From positions 1 to 12,084 of the forward strand of contig JAILNL010000077.1 in the NCBI GenBank assembly GCA_024691625.1: a stretch of DNA of 12,084 nucleotides. The letters run 5' to 3'. The stretch comes from Schwartzia sp. (in: firmicutes) (lineage in GTDB: Bacteria; Bacillota; Negativicutes; Selenomonadales; Selenomonadaceae). How positions within the stretch are numbered: position 1 is the stretch's first letter; each line of letters opens with the position of its first letter. The translations under genes and the position numbers were made by a program. A model generated the notes under the pieces. That model was given only the letters and a program-made list of their open reading frames with translations, did no database searches and was not told the DNA's origin. Positions 1 to 6,873 of this stretch are shown piece after piece.

Positions 1-196
1 TAACAGTTCCGTCAGCCGGAGAAACCAGAACCGAATCGTCCTGCACAATCGTTCTCTCCGGATTGCGGAAAAAGTAAGCAAAATATACAGCAAAAACAAG
101 CGGTACGACCGCTGCATATGGATGAATCGTAAACGCAAAAAGGACTGCCAGCAGTAATGCTGTCAGTATATATGAGTATCCATCCCTTACGATCAA
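1..196 (-). CDS. psd: Phosphatidylserine decarboxylase proenzyme, N-terminal part (truncated by window edge)
   Basis: Only the first 65 codons are present; the rest lies beyond the left edge. Translation gives a short start (MIVRDGYSY), one hydrophobic membrane segment at about residues 9-40, then YFFRNPER and VLVSPADGTV. The FFRxPER...SPADG pair is the hallmark near the N-terminus of the short, archaeal-type phosphatidylserine decarboxylase family. That enzyme decarboxylates phosphatidylserine to phosphatidylethanolamine at the inner membrane and self-cleaves to form a pyruvoyl cofactor; the cleavage site is not visible here. The start is TTG at 194-196, preceded by AAGGAGG at 207-213 (10-nt spacer from GGAGG); no ATG fits this frame with a ribosome binding site. 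The gene has its own promoter (266-294) and is separated from tagA by 130 bp. Family assignment is fairly sure; the exact start is less so. Confidence 0.82.
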   Translation of the reverse strand, partial: MIVRDGYSYILTALLLAVLFAFTIHPYAAVVPLVFAVYFAYFFRNPERTIVQDDSVLVSPADGTV

Positions 197-265
197 ACCC
201 CTGACGCCTCCTTAACAGAAATTAAGGCACACTAAAATAACGCATGCCCGTGCGATGCTTAAAAT

Positions 266-294
266 ATTATAACGCATTAGTTCCAGTTTTGCAA
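266..294 (-). promoter_or_regulatory. Promoter of psd
   Basis: Read on the minus strand, the -35 is TTGCAA (289-294), the spacer is 17 nt and the -10 is a perfect TATAAT (266-271). The predicted start near 259 leaves a leader of about 60 nt before the psd TTG. The segment 264-295 matches the putative small-RNA promoter at 8547-8578 at 28 of 32 positions, including the spacer, so it may also carry a regulator site. Confidence 0.6.
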
Positions 295-304
295 AAGCAA
301 AACT
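285..304. repeat. Perfect 8-bp inverted repeat upstream of psd
   Basis: AGTTTTGC (285-292) and GCAAAACT (297-304) form a perfect 8-bp stem around AAAA. No T-run follows in the minus direction, so it is not a standard intrinsic terminator for tagA. It overlaps the psd -35 hexamer, which makes an operator role at least as likely as an RNA hairpin at the end of the tagA transcript. Confidence 0.45.
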
Positions 305-326
305 TCCTATGTCAGCATCGATTTGT

Positions 327-1058
327 TTACTTTTTCTTAGACCTGTGAACCCGTAAAACAAACTTCGGCAGAGCCACGAGTCTTCCTGCACGCTTTGGCT
401 GAAGAAGCCCGCGGAACAGCCATTCCAGCTTTGCCTTCTGCATCCATTTCGGCGCACGGCGTACATTTCCCGCCATGACATCAAGGGTTCCGCCAACTCC
501 GATAGACACAGGAACGCGAAGCTCCTTGCGGTATCTTCTGAGCCATTTTTCCTGTTTCGGAACGCCCAGCGCCGCAAGAAGAATATCCGGCTCAGCCGCG
601 CGGATTTCCTCTATTATTCCTGCCTCATCATCAGAAGTAAAATAACCGTTTCTGACACCTACAATCTGCACCCCCGGATAAAGAGCCTCCGCCTTTTTCT
701 TGGCAGCCTCTGCAATACCCGGTGCAGAACCGAAAAAGAACACGCGGTCACCGCGCTCAGGAGCCGCCTTCAAAAGCTCCTGCACCAAATCATAGCCTGC
801 CACCCTCTCAGGCATGGCATAACCGAGATGATGCGCAGCCCATACTGTACCCGCTCCGTCAGGAACAACAAGGTCAGCTGACTGGAGAATCTCGCAAAGC
901 TCCTCATCATGCTGCGCGTTCATAATCATTTCCGCGTTTGCCGTAGCAATAAGCGCGTTCTTTTTATCATCAATAAACTGCTGAACCTTGCTTACGGCCT
1001 CGCTCATAGTCAGAGCCGCAACAGGAACATTCAGGATATTTACGATTGGATAGGCCAT
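327..1058 (-). CDS. tagA: WecG/TagA/CpsF family glycosyltransferase (GT26)
   Basis: A 243-residue, single-domain protein covering the full GT26 family. Members transfer an amino sugar, in TagA/WecG UDP-ManNAc, to an undecaprenyl-diphosphate-GlcNAc lipid at the inner face of the membrane, starting a wall or envelope polymer. Visible signatures are TANAEM (39-44, Thr39 matching the conserved active-site Thr), VVPDG with the catalytic-base-type Asp67, the FFGSAPG nucleotide-binding turn (108-114), GVPKQEKWL (165-173, conserved Gln169), and GVGGTLDVMAG near 190. The basic C-terminus (residues about 215-243, ending RSKKK) fits the membrane-targeting tail of this family. ATG at 1056-1058 has GGAGG at 1067-1071, 8 nt away. 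It has its own promoter after the aspS terminator. The precise sugar and polymer cannot be told from sequence; the symbol names the family rather than a proven wall teichoic acid role. Confidence 0.88.
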   Translation of the reverse strand: MAYPIVNILNVPVAALTMSEAVSKVQQFIDDKKNALIATANAEMIMNAQHDEELCEILQSADLVVPDGAGTVWAAHHLGYAMPERVAGYDLVQELLKAAPERGDRVFFFGSAPGIAEAAKKKAEALYPGVQIVGVRNGYFTSDDEAGIIEEIRAAEPDILLAALGVPKQEKWLRRYRKELRVPVSIGVGGTLDVMAGNVRRAPKWMQKAKLEWLFRGLLQPKRAGRLVALPKFVLRVHRSKKK

Positions 1059-1093
1059 TAAATCTGCCTCCTACAAATTAAAATTCAGCGTTC

Positions 1094-1123
1094 ATTGTAT
1101 CATATTCCCGTGAAACAATGCAA
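1094..1123 (-). promoter_or_regulatory. Promoter of tagA
   Basis: On the minus strand, TACAAT (1094-1099) is preceded by TGA, an extended -10 (TGnTACAAT). A weak -35, TTGCAT (1118-1123), lies 18 nt upstream and just inside the tail of the aspS terminator. The tagA ribosome binding site follows about 23 nt after the -10. Confidence 0.5.
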
Positions 1124-1154
1124 TAAAGAAGACCCGGACAAATTCCGGGCCTTC
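1121..1154 (-). terminator. Rho-independent terminator after aspS
   Basis: In the minus direction an 11-bp stem (arms 1144-1154 and 1128-1138, one G-T wobble, core CCCGGA/TCCGGG) closes a 5-nt loop and is followed by TTTATTG. It begins 10 bp after the aspS stop and ends the fur-hemZ-hisS-aspS transcription unit, so tagA is separately expressed. Confidence 0.85.
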
Positions 1155-1164
1155 CATAAACTTT

Positions 1165-2979
1165 TTAGTTTTCTTTGTTCTCATTCTTGTCCTTTTTCTT
1201 CGGTGCGGAAACGCGGATAGAAAGCTCACGCAGCTGTTTCTCGTCAACCTCGGACGGAGCCTCGGACATAACGTCGCGTGCGCTCTGATTTTTCGGGAAT
1301 GCTATAACGTCACGGATGGAGTCGCATTTTGCCATAATCATGACAAGACGGTCGAGACCGAAAGCGAGACCACCATGCGGCGGTGTGCCGTACTGGAATG
1401 CATCCATCATGAAGCCGAACTTCTGATGAGCCTGTTCCTGTGTAAGTCCGAGAGACTCGAACACCTTCTCCTGCAGCTCTGCATTGTAGATACGCAGGGA
1501 ACCGCCGCCGATTTCGACACCGTTAAGAACCATATCGTAAGCGTTTGCCTTTACGCGGCCAGGGTCAGAGAGCAGATACTCAACATCTTCATCTCTCGGT
1601 GCGGTGAACGGATGATGCATAGCCTTCCAGCGTTTCTCCTCATCGCTCCATTCGTACATCGGGAAATCAACAACCCACAGGAAGCGGAGCGCATCCGGGT
1701 CGATAAGACCTCTCTCCTTGCCCATCTCAAGACGGAGCTGTCCGAGTGCCGTATCAACAACAAGACGCTTGTCAGCAACAACGAGAAGCAGGTCGCCTGT
1801 CTTTGCGCCCGTTGCTTCAGCAATCTTTGCAAAGGTCTCATCGGAATAGAACTTCTTGAACGGACTCTTGATACCCTCTTCGGAGTACTGAATCCACGCA
1901 AGACCTTTAGCGCCGTAAATCTGTACGAATTTAACAAGGTCATCAAGACGGCGGCGCGGAATATCTGCATAGCCGTCAACCTTGATACATTTAACCATAC
2001 CGCCGCTCTCAATAACAGCGTTGAATACCTTGAACTCAGAGCCTTTGACGTACTCGGAGATATCCATGAGCGGCATATCGAAACGAAGGTCCGGTTTATC
2101 GGAGCCGTAAGTATCCATAGCCGTATCCCAATCCATACGCTGAAACGGCGTCGGAACATCTACACCGATGGACTTCTGGAAGAGCTCCTTAATCATGCCT
2201 TCCATCATAGTCAGAATATCCTCCTGGCTGATGAAGGACATCTCAATATCCAGCTGCGTGAACTCCGGCTGACGGTCAGCACGAAGGTCCTCATCACGGA
2301 AGCAGCGTACAATCTGGAAATATTTCTCAAAGCCCGCAACCTGCAGAATCTGCTTGAAAATCTGCGGAGACTGCGGCAAAGCATAGAACTGACCCGGATT
2401 TACACGGCTCGGAACCAGGAAGTCACGTGCACCCTCAGGCGTGCTCTTGCAGAGCATCGGCGTCTCGATTTCAAGGAAGCCGTTGCGGTCAAAGTAGTCA
2501 CGCATGATTTTTGCTACGCGGTGACGCAGCATAATGTTCTTCTGCATCTCCGGGCGGCGCAAATCAAGATAACGGTACTTGAGACGTACCTTCTCATCTA
2601 CATCAATACCGTCCTGAATGTAGAACGGCGGAGTCTTTGCCTTGTTCAGAATACGAAGCTCTGTGCAGACAATCTCGATATCACCCGTCTCCATCTTCGG
2701 ATTTACCGTCTCCTCGGAACGTGCGCGAACCTTGCCGCGTACACCGATAACGAACTCCGAACGGAGCGACTCTGCTTTATGGAATGTTCCGTCGTTCATA
2801 GCAGCCTCATCATAGACTACCTGTACATAACCGGAACGGTCACGCAAATCAACGAAAATCAGTCCGCCGTGGTCGCGTCGGCGGGATACCCATCCGCAGA
2901 CGATAACCTCCTGTCCGACTTCCGTTTTGCGAATGTCACCGCAATGATGCGTGCGTTTCATCCCCTCTAATGTTTCCAT
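1165..2979 (-). CDS. aspS: Aspartate-tRNA ligase (bacterial type, probably non-discriminating)
   Basis: A 604-residue class II aminoacyl-tRNA synthetase that charges tRNA(Asp), with the normal bacterial architecture. It has an N-terminal OB-fold anticodon domain (about 8-115), then the catalytic core with TPEGARDF (180-187), motif 2 FRDEDLRADRQPEF (227-240), the bacterial GAD insertion (about 285-430) and motif 3 GLAFGLDRLVM (537-547). The last 11 residues are Lys/Asn/Glu-rich. His37 in RRRDHGG sits where P. aeruginosa AspRS has His31, a position linked to relaxed tRNA(Asn)/tRNA(Asp) recognition; E. coli has Leu there. The ATG overlaps the hisS stop by one base (TAATG). GAGGTG lies 8 nt upstream inside the hisS end. 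The second ATG (residue 7) has GAGGGG directly abutting it and is a less likely start. It is the last gene before the terminator. Confidence 0.97.
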   Translation of the reverse strand: METLEGMKRTHHCGDIRKTEVGQEVIVCGWVSRRRDHGGLIFVDLRDRSGYVQVVYDEAAMNDGTFHKAESLRSEFVIGVRGKVRARSEETVNPKMETGDIEIVCTELRILNKAKTPPFYIQDGIDVDEKVRLKYRYLDLRRPEMQKNIMLRHRVAKIMRDYFDRNGFLEIETPMLCKSTPEGARDFLVPSRVNPGQFYALPQSPQIFKQILQVAGFEKYFQIVRCFRDEDLRADRQPEFTQLDIEMSFISQEDILTMMEGMIKELFQKSIGVDVPTPFQRMDWDTAMDTYGSDKPDLRFDMPLMDISEYVKGSEFKVFNAVIESGGMVKCIKVDGYADIPRRRLDDLVKFVQIYGAKGLAWIQYSEEGIKSPFKKFYSDETFAKIAEATGAKTGDLLLVVADKRLVVDTALGQLRLEMGKERGLIDPDALRFLWVVDFPMYEWSDEEKRWKAMHHPFTAPRDEDVEYLLSDPGRVKANAYDMVLNGVEIGGGSLRIYNAELQEKVFESLGLTQEQAHQKFGFMMDAFQYGTPPHGGLAFGLDRLVMIMAKCDSIRDVIAFPKNQSARDVMSEAPSEVDEKQLRELSIRVSAPKKKDKNENKEN

Positions 2980-4250
2980 TAACCTTTCACCTCATCAGTT
3001 AACTTTTTAATGATTTCTTCCATAGATATCTCTGTCTGTGCACTTGTCTTCATATCACGGAGCACAACAACATTTTTGGCGATTTCATCATCGCCGATAA
3101 TAACAGTATAATGAGCCATTGCCTTATCAGCCTGCTTCATCTGCGCCTTCATGCTGCGGCCCGCGTAATCCATAGCCGCCGTGAGTCCTGCGTCGCGCAG
3201 CTCAACAAGCAGCTTGAATCCGATGGACTGTGCCTTCTCACCAAGCGCAACAATGAACGCGTCTGCCTTATGAGGCTCAGCATGGAACAGCTTCTGCTGC
3301 TCAAGAGCAAGCATAACACGCTCAAGACCAACCGCAAAGCCAACCGCAGGAGTCGGATTTCCGCCAATCTCCTCAATAAGACCGTCGTAACGTCCGCCGC
3401 CGGCGACAGCACTCTGCGCGCCCAGCGGAGCATATTTTATCTCAAAAGCGGTCTTCGTATAGTAATCAAGGCCCCGTACAAGGCGCGGGTCGCATGTAAA
3501 GGAAATTCCCGCCGCCGTCAGATACTCCTTAACCTTCTCGAAATGCTCGTTGCACTCGTCGCAAAGGCAGTCCGTAATCTCCGGAGCACCTACCGACAAA
3601 CGCTGGCATTCCTCACTCTTGCAGTCCAGAATACGCATAGGATTGCGGTCATAACGGGAACGGCATACCTCACAGAGTCCGTCCAGCTTATCCTTGAAGA
3701 ACTCCTGCAGCTTCTGACGGTATACAGGGCGACACTTCGGGTCGCCTACCGAATTGATGCTGAGCTCCAAATCCTTCAGACCCAGCGACTGCAAAAAGCG
3801 GACTGCGAGGATAATAATCTCAGCGTCAACAGCCGGGCTCTGTTCCCCCAGCGCCTCAACTCCGAACTGATGAAACTCGCGATAACGTCCCTTCTGCGGC
3901 CGGTCATAGCGGAACATCGAGCCGATATAAAACAGCTTCGTCAGAGAGCTGTCGGCATAAAGCTTATTCTGAAGATACGAGCGCACAGCCGCAGCCGTGT
4001 TCTCCGGACGCAGCGTAATGCTGCGGTCACCGCGGTCCGTGAAGGTATACATTTCCTTCTCGACAACATCAGTGGTATCACCGATACCGCGCTGGAAAAG
4101 CTCCGTATGCTCAAAAATCGGTGTGCGGATTTCCTGAAAACCGAATTTGCCGCAGAGTTCACGGATTTTTTTCTCTACATAAAGCCAAGCGTCAACTTCA
4201 CCCGGCAGAATATCCTTCGTTCCGCGCGGGCCCTGTGTAAGAAGCGCCAA
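2979..4250 (-). CDS. hisS: Histidine-tRNA ligase
   Basis: A 423-residue class II synthetase that charges tRNA(His). Signatures in order: GTKDILPGE (10-18); motif 1 region FQEIRTPIFEHTELF (38-52); the RPENTAAAVR active-site strand (81-90); motif 2 FRYDRPQKGRYREFHQFG (113-130); the histidine-binding LVRGLDYYT (257-265); GGGRYDG (284-290); motif 3 VGFAVGLERVM (303-313); and the C-terminal anticodon domain from about 329. The insertion domain is Cys-rich (C193, C196, C210, C215, C228, C230, C233), suggesting a metal-binding ribbon. The start is TTG (4248-4250); GGAGGAG (4256-4262) sits 5 nt upstream, inside the last Glu codons of hemZ. Only 2 nt separate it from the hemZ stop, and its own stop overlaps aspS. 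Confidence 0.97.
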   Translation of the reverse strand: MALLTQGPRGTKDILPGEVDAWLYVEKKIRELCGKFGFQEIRTPIFEHTELFQRGIGDTTDVVEKEMYTFTDRGDRSITLRPENTAAAVRSYLQNKLYADSSLTKLFYIGSMFRYDRPQKGRYREFHQFGVEALGEQSPAVDAEIIILAVRFLQSLGLKDLELSINSVGDPKCRPVYRQKLQEFFKDKLDGLCEVCRSRYDRNPMRILDCKSEECQRLSVGAPEITDCLCDECNEHFEKVKEYLTAAGISFTCDPRLVRGLDYYTKTAFEIKYAPLGAQSAVAGGGRYDGLIEEIGGNPTPAVGFAVGLERVMLALEQQKLFHAEPHKADAFIVALGEKAQSIGFKLLVELRDAGLTAAMDYAGRSMKAQMKQADKAMAHYTVIIGDDEIAKNVVVLRDMKTSAQTEISMEEIIKKLTDEVKG

Positions 4251-4252
4251 GA

Positions 4253-5752
4253 TTACTCCTCCTCATCGCCATACGCCTCTTTCAGAAGCATATCGCGTTT
4301 TTCTATGTATGTATCCACGCGGTCAAGATAAACCGCAAGGTCTTTCGCATTAAAGGAAGTCTTCAGACGGAGTGTCTTCGGATTGACGATTTTTGACGTC
4401 GCCGCTCCGCCAATACCCAAAATAGTCTGATGCTCTTCCATAATTTGTATATTATAAAGGCTCTCCGCTCCGGCAACACAGCAGCCGATGTTTTCCATCT
4501 GACCGCTCTGATAACCCTGTCGGTAAAGATAATACGGACGGCGCCCCGACGCCTCCACAGACGAAAGCGCGATATTAAACATCTTTCGCACAGTTTCATC
4601 ATCAGGAAGCTCAGTCTCATCAAGCTGCATCTTCAAAAGCGAGCCCCTCTTGAGAGCCAGCGCGTGAAGAGTAACATCCTCCGGCTCAAGAGCCAGTACC
4701 TTATCAATAGTATCCTGCATATCCTCCGGGCCTTCTCCCGGAAGACCCACAATAAGGTCCATATTTATTGAAGGAATTCCTGCTTCGCGGAGGTCTCTGT
4801 ACATCTTAAGAATATCCTCCGGCGTATGCTGACGTCCGATACGCTTTAACGTACGGAGCTGCATAGTCTGAGGATTTACGCTCACGCGGCCCACATTGTA
4901 TTTCACCATGCAGGCAATCTTCGCAGGAGACATACTGTCAGGTCGTCCTGCTTCTACAGTAAATTCCTTGATTCCATCATGATAAAACGCAGAAACAACC
5001 CTCTGCATCATATCCTCAAAATACGCATCGGGCAGGCTGGTTGGAGTCCCCCCGCCGATGTAAATATTCTGCACGGTAAACCCATAGGTATCTATGGCAC
5101 GCCTTACTGCATCAAGGTCACGCTGAAAGACCTCCATAAACCTGTCCAGCTCTTTATCAGCAGGCAGCACGTTCGCAGGGAACGAGCAGTACAGACACCG
5201 TGACAGACAAAACGGAATACCCACATATATGCTGACAGTACGCGGTGTTGTCTGTGCGAGAAAAGGCCTCTGGTAATACGCAAGGTCTGTTATAAGCTCA
5301 GCCTTTTCACGGCTTGCCTCAAAATCCGTCATCAAACGGCGGATAACAGCCTCGCGGTCCATACCCTTCTCAATATAGCGGTGAACAATCTTCGTCGGAC
5401 GTACACCGTGCAAAATCCCCCACGGCGCAGGCGGCAGCTCCACAAGCTCATGCAGAAGATGATAAAAATTCATCTTTACAAGCCTATGTACCTCAGCGCG
5501 GGGAGCCTCATCAGGACTTCCCTCCGTCGTACACTCCGCATGCATTGTCTTTCCGTCGTTTCCTACAATAGAAAGCTCCGTATGGACTACAGCCTTATCT
5601 CCGTCAGCTATATCATGACGCAGGTCAAAAACATCATAATCAGTATCTCCGTCATCCTCCGCAACCGAAATATGATAGAGCGAAAGGACTTCCTTTGACA
5701 CCTTTACTATGACCTGCTCATCATGGTTTAACCGAAACTCACGTATTCTCAA
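4253..5752 (-). CDS. hemZ: Coproporphyrinogen III dehydrogenase-like radical SAM protein, HemZ family
   Basis: A 499-residue radical-SAM protein, close in length to HemZ of Bacillus. The family is assigned to oxygen-independent oxidation of coproporphyrinogen III to protoporphyrinogen IX in anaerobic haem synthesis. Residues about 1-165 form the HemZ-specific N-terminal extension, including PPAPWGILHGVRPTK (107-121). The SAM core has YVGIPFC (176-182) with the 4Fe-4S ligands C182, C186 and C189 (CxxxCxxC), then the SAM-binding GGGTPT (233-238). The extension sets it apart from HemN and HemW. The start is TTG (5750-5752) inside the fur stop region, giving a 14-nt overlap; AAGGAG is 13 nt upstream, a long spacer, so the start is somewhat uncertain. 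Pairing with fur suggests iron-linked expression. Whether the organism makes haem cannot be judged from this window. Confidence 0.9.
   Translation of the reverse strand: MRIREFRLNHDEQVIVKVSKEVLSLYHISVAEDDGDTDYDVFDLRHDIADGDKAVVHTELSIVGNDGKTMHAECTTEGSPDEAPRAEVHRLVKMNFYHLLHELVELPPAPWGILHGVRPTKIVHRYIEKGMDREAVIRRLMTDFEASREKAELITDLAYYQRPFLAQTTPRTVSIYVGIPFCLSRCLYCSFPANVLPADKELDRFMEVFQRDLDAVRRAIDTYGFTVQNIYIGGGTPTSLPDAYFEDMMQRVVSAFYHDGIKEFTVEAGRPDSMSPAKIACMVKYNVGRVSVNPQTMQLRTLKRIGRQHTPEDILKMYRDLREAGIPSINMDLIVGLPGEGPEDMQDTIDKVLALEPEDVTLHALALKRGSLLKMQLDETELPDDETVRKMFNIALSSVEASGRRPYYLYRQGYQSGQMENIGCCVAGAESLYNIQIMEEHQTILGIGGAATSKIVNPKTLRLKTSFNAKDLAVYLDRVDTYIEKRDMLLKEAYGDEEE
4256..4262 (-). promoter_or_regulatory. 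Ribosome binding site of hisS, embedded in the hemZ C-terminus
   Basis: GGAGGAG on the minus strand is written by the final Glu codons of hemZ (GAG GAG GAG, then TAA). It lies 5 nt before the TTG of hisS, which supports that non-ATG start and implies translational coupling of hemZ to hisS. Confidence 0.7.
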
Positions 5753-6200
5753 GCTCGTTCTGGCACTCCTTGCAATATCCGTAGAATTTCACCTGATGAT
5801 CCGTAATCTTAAATCCTGACTTTTTAGCCACATCAGCCTCAAGCTCGTCAAGCAGATCATCAAAGAACTCCGTTACCTTTCCGCATTTGATGCAGATAAG
5901 GTGATGATGCTGATGCTCATTATTCTTTGTATCGGCAATCTCATATCTGCTGCAGCCGTCGCCAAACTCCATCTTCTGCAAAATACCAATCTGCACCAGA
6001 AGCTCAAGCGTGCGGTAGACAGTTGCCAATCCGATATCGGAGGACTTATCCCGCAGTGCACCGTAAACATCCTCTGCACTCAGATGCTCACCCGGATGCT
6101 CCAGAAGGATTTCAAGAACAGTACGGCGCTGCATAGTAAGTTTGTATTGCCTTCTCTGAAGGCGTTGTTTCAACGTTTCAAGCATTTCTGTATCCTGCAT
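5739..6200 (-). CDS. fur: Fur-family metal-dependent transcriptional repressor
   Basis: A 153-residue Fur-family protein: N-terminal winged helix (about 1-85, recognition region SDIGLATVYRTL at 54-65) and C-terminal dimerisation/metal domain. Metal-site residues are visible: His39, Glu87, and a cluster His96, His98, His99, His100. The two CxxC pairs, C103/C106 and C143/C146, make the structural zinc site. The C-terminal FKITDHQVKFYGYC resembles Bacillus Fur more than PerR, but Fur, PerR and Zur cannot be separated safely by eye. The frame is open for 25 further codons upstream. ATG at 6198-6200 was chosen because AAGGAGG (6207-6213) sits 6 nt before it and homologous N-termini begin here. It leads the hemZ-hisS-aspS unit, overlapping hemZ by 14 nt, and lies 64 bp after cobO with a promoter candidate between. 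Confidence 0.93.
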   Translation of the reverse strand: MQDTEMLETLKQRLQRRQYKLTMQRRTVLEILLEHPGEHLSAEDVYGALRDKSSDIGLATVYRTLELLVQIGILQKMEFGDGCSRYEIADTKNNEHQHHHLICIKCGKVTEFFDDLLDELEADVAKKSGFKITDHQVKFYGYCKECQNELENT

Positions 6201-6206
6201 AAAAAC

Positions 6207-6213
6207 CCTCCTT
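6207..6213 (-). promoter_or_regulatory. Ribosome binding site fixing the fur start
   Basis: AAGGAGG on the minus strand, 6 nt before the ATG at 6198-6200. It rules in the 153-residue form over the longer open frame, which has no comparable site. Confidence 0.85.
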
Positions 6214-6235
6214 ACTAAAGAAACATCAAATATAT

Positions 6236-6264
6236 ATTTTACATGACGCAAGACGGTATTGCAA
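6236..6264 (-). promoter_or_regulatory. Promoter candidate for fur-hemZ-hisS-aspS
   Basis: On the minus strand the -35 TTGCAA (6259-6264) lies directly after the cobO stop codon, with a 17-nt spacer and -10 TAAAAT (6236-6241). AAATATATATTT (6228-6239), a perfect 12-bp palindrome, overlaps the -10 and could be an autoregulatory operator, though it is not a textbook Fur box. No terminator separates cobO from fur, so readthrough from the cobO promoter is also likely. Confidence 0.5.
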
Positions 6265-6807
6265 CTAAAATTCAATCCCCTTCTGCGCCTTTATTCCCTT
6301 CTGAAACGGATGGCGAATAAGCTTCATCTCCGTCACCAGATCCGCCTGCTCAATAATCTCCGGACGGGCATCTCTTCCCGTGAGCACAACATGAAGCTCC
6401 TCAGGCTTCTTGCTCAAAAGCTCCAATATATCCTGCTCCGTCAAAAGACCGAACTTCACAGCATAATTAATCTCATCAAGAATAACGAGGTCCCAGTTTC
6501 CGCTGGTTATCTCAGCCTCAGCATCCTTCAAGGCCTCATGCGCAGCCTTGATATGCTTCTCCATATCCGATTTATCCCGCTGAGTAAAGCCCAGTCCGCA
6601 CTGACGCACCTCGATATGAGGCTCAGCCTCGCGCAACGCCTCAATAGCCTTGAGCTCTCCGTACTTCCAGCCGCCCTTTATGAACTGCAGAATCAAAACA
6701 CGGAGCCCCTCGCCCCATGCGCGCACCGCAAGCCCTATGGCCGCCGTAGTCTTCCCTTTTCCTTCCCCTGTATGTACAAGCACAAGACCCTTATGCGAAT
6801 CCTCCAT
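6265..6807 (-). CDS. cobO: Cob(I)yrinic acid a,c-diamide/cob(I)alamin adenosyltransferase (CobO/BtuR/CobA type)
   Basis: A 180-residue P-loop protein spanning the whole family. It transfers the 5'-deoxyadenosyl group of ATP to the Co(I) of a corrinoid, making adenosylcobalamin or its precursors in the cytoplasm. Seen: the Walker A-type GEGKGKTT (14-21), WGEGLRVLILQFIKG (31-45), the Walker B-like DLVILDEIN (106-114), VVLTGRDAR (about 141-149) and the HPFQKGIKAQKGIEF C-terminus, all characteristic of the CobA/CobO family. ATG at 6805-6807 has GGGAGGG 5 nt upstream. No other B12 gene and no room for a cobalamin riboswitch is present, so it may act in corrinoid salvage. It is upstream of fur, separated by 64 bp without a terminator. 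Confidence 0.95.
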   Translation of the reverse strand: MEDSHKGLVLVHTGEGKGKTTAAIGLAVRAWGEGLRVLILQFIKGGWKYGELKAIEALREAEPHIEVRQCGLGFTQRDKSDMEKHIKAAHEALKDAEAEITSGNWDLVILDEINYAVKFGLLTEQDILELLSKKPEELHVVLTGRDARPEIIEQADLVTEMKLIRHPFQKGIKAQKGIEF

Positions 6808-6848
6808 CGTAACCCTCCCGAAAACATATATAAATCTAAAGAAAAAAA

Positions 6849-6857
6849 TGTTATACT
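6849..6857 (+). promoter_or_regulatory. Extended -10 promoter candidate for the SGNH hydrolase gene
   Basis: TGTTATACT is an extended -10 (TGn followed by TATACT). No convincing -35 is seen 17 nt upstream. The start would fall near 6864, leaving a leader of about 34 nt. Confidence 0.35.
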
Positions 6858-6869
6858 AATAACGTTATT
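6858..6869. repeat. 12-bp perfect palindrome between divergent promoters
   Basis: AATAACGTTATT is its own reverse complement. It lies between the -10 elements of the two opposing promoter candidates and covers both predicted start points, an ideal place for an operator that controls both genes. No protein is known to me for this site. Confidence 0.45.
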
Positions 6870-6873
6870 TTTT

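Noticed and set aside
1375..2970. A 531-codon open frame on the plus strand, antisense to aspS.
   Set aside because: It lies wholly inside aspS on the opposite strand, has no ribosome binding site or recognisable domain, and is explained by the codon bias of aspS.
3111..4331. A 406-codon open frame on the plus strand, antisense to hisS.
   Set aside because: Same reason: shadow of a well-conserved gene, with a low-complexity Leu/Arg/Ser-rich translation and no promoter or ribosome binding site.
6201..6264. T-box leader for the synthetase genes.
   Set aside because: Only 64 bp are available, with no specifier stem or T-box bulge; nothing fits ahead of hisS either.
6201..6275. Longer fur start giving 178 residues.
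   Set aside because: AAGGAGG lies 6 nt before the ATG at 6200, and the extra residues would span the promoter region and the cobO end.
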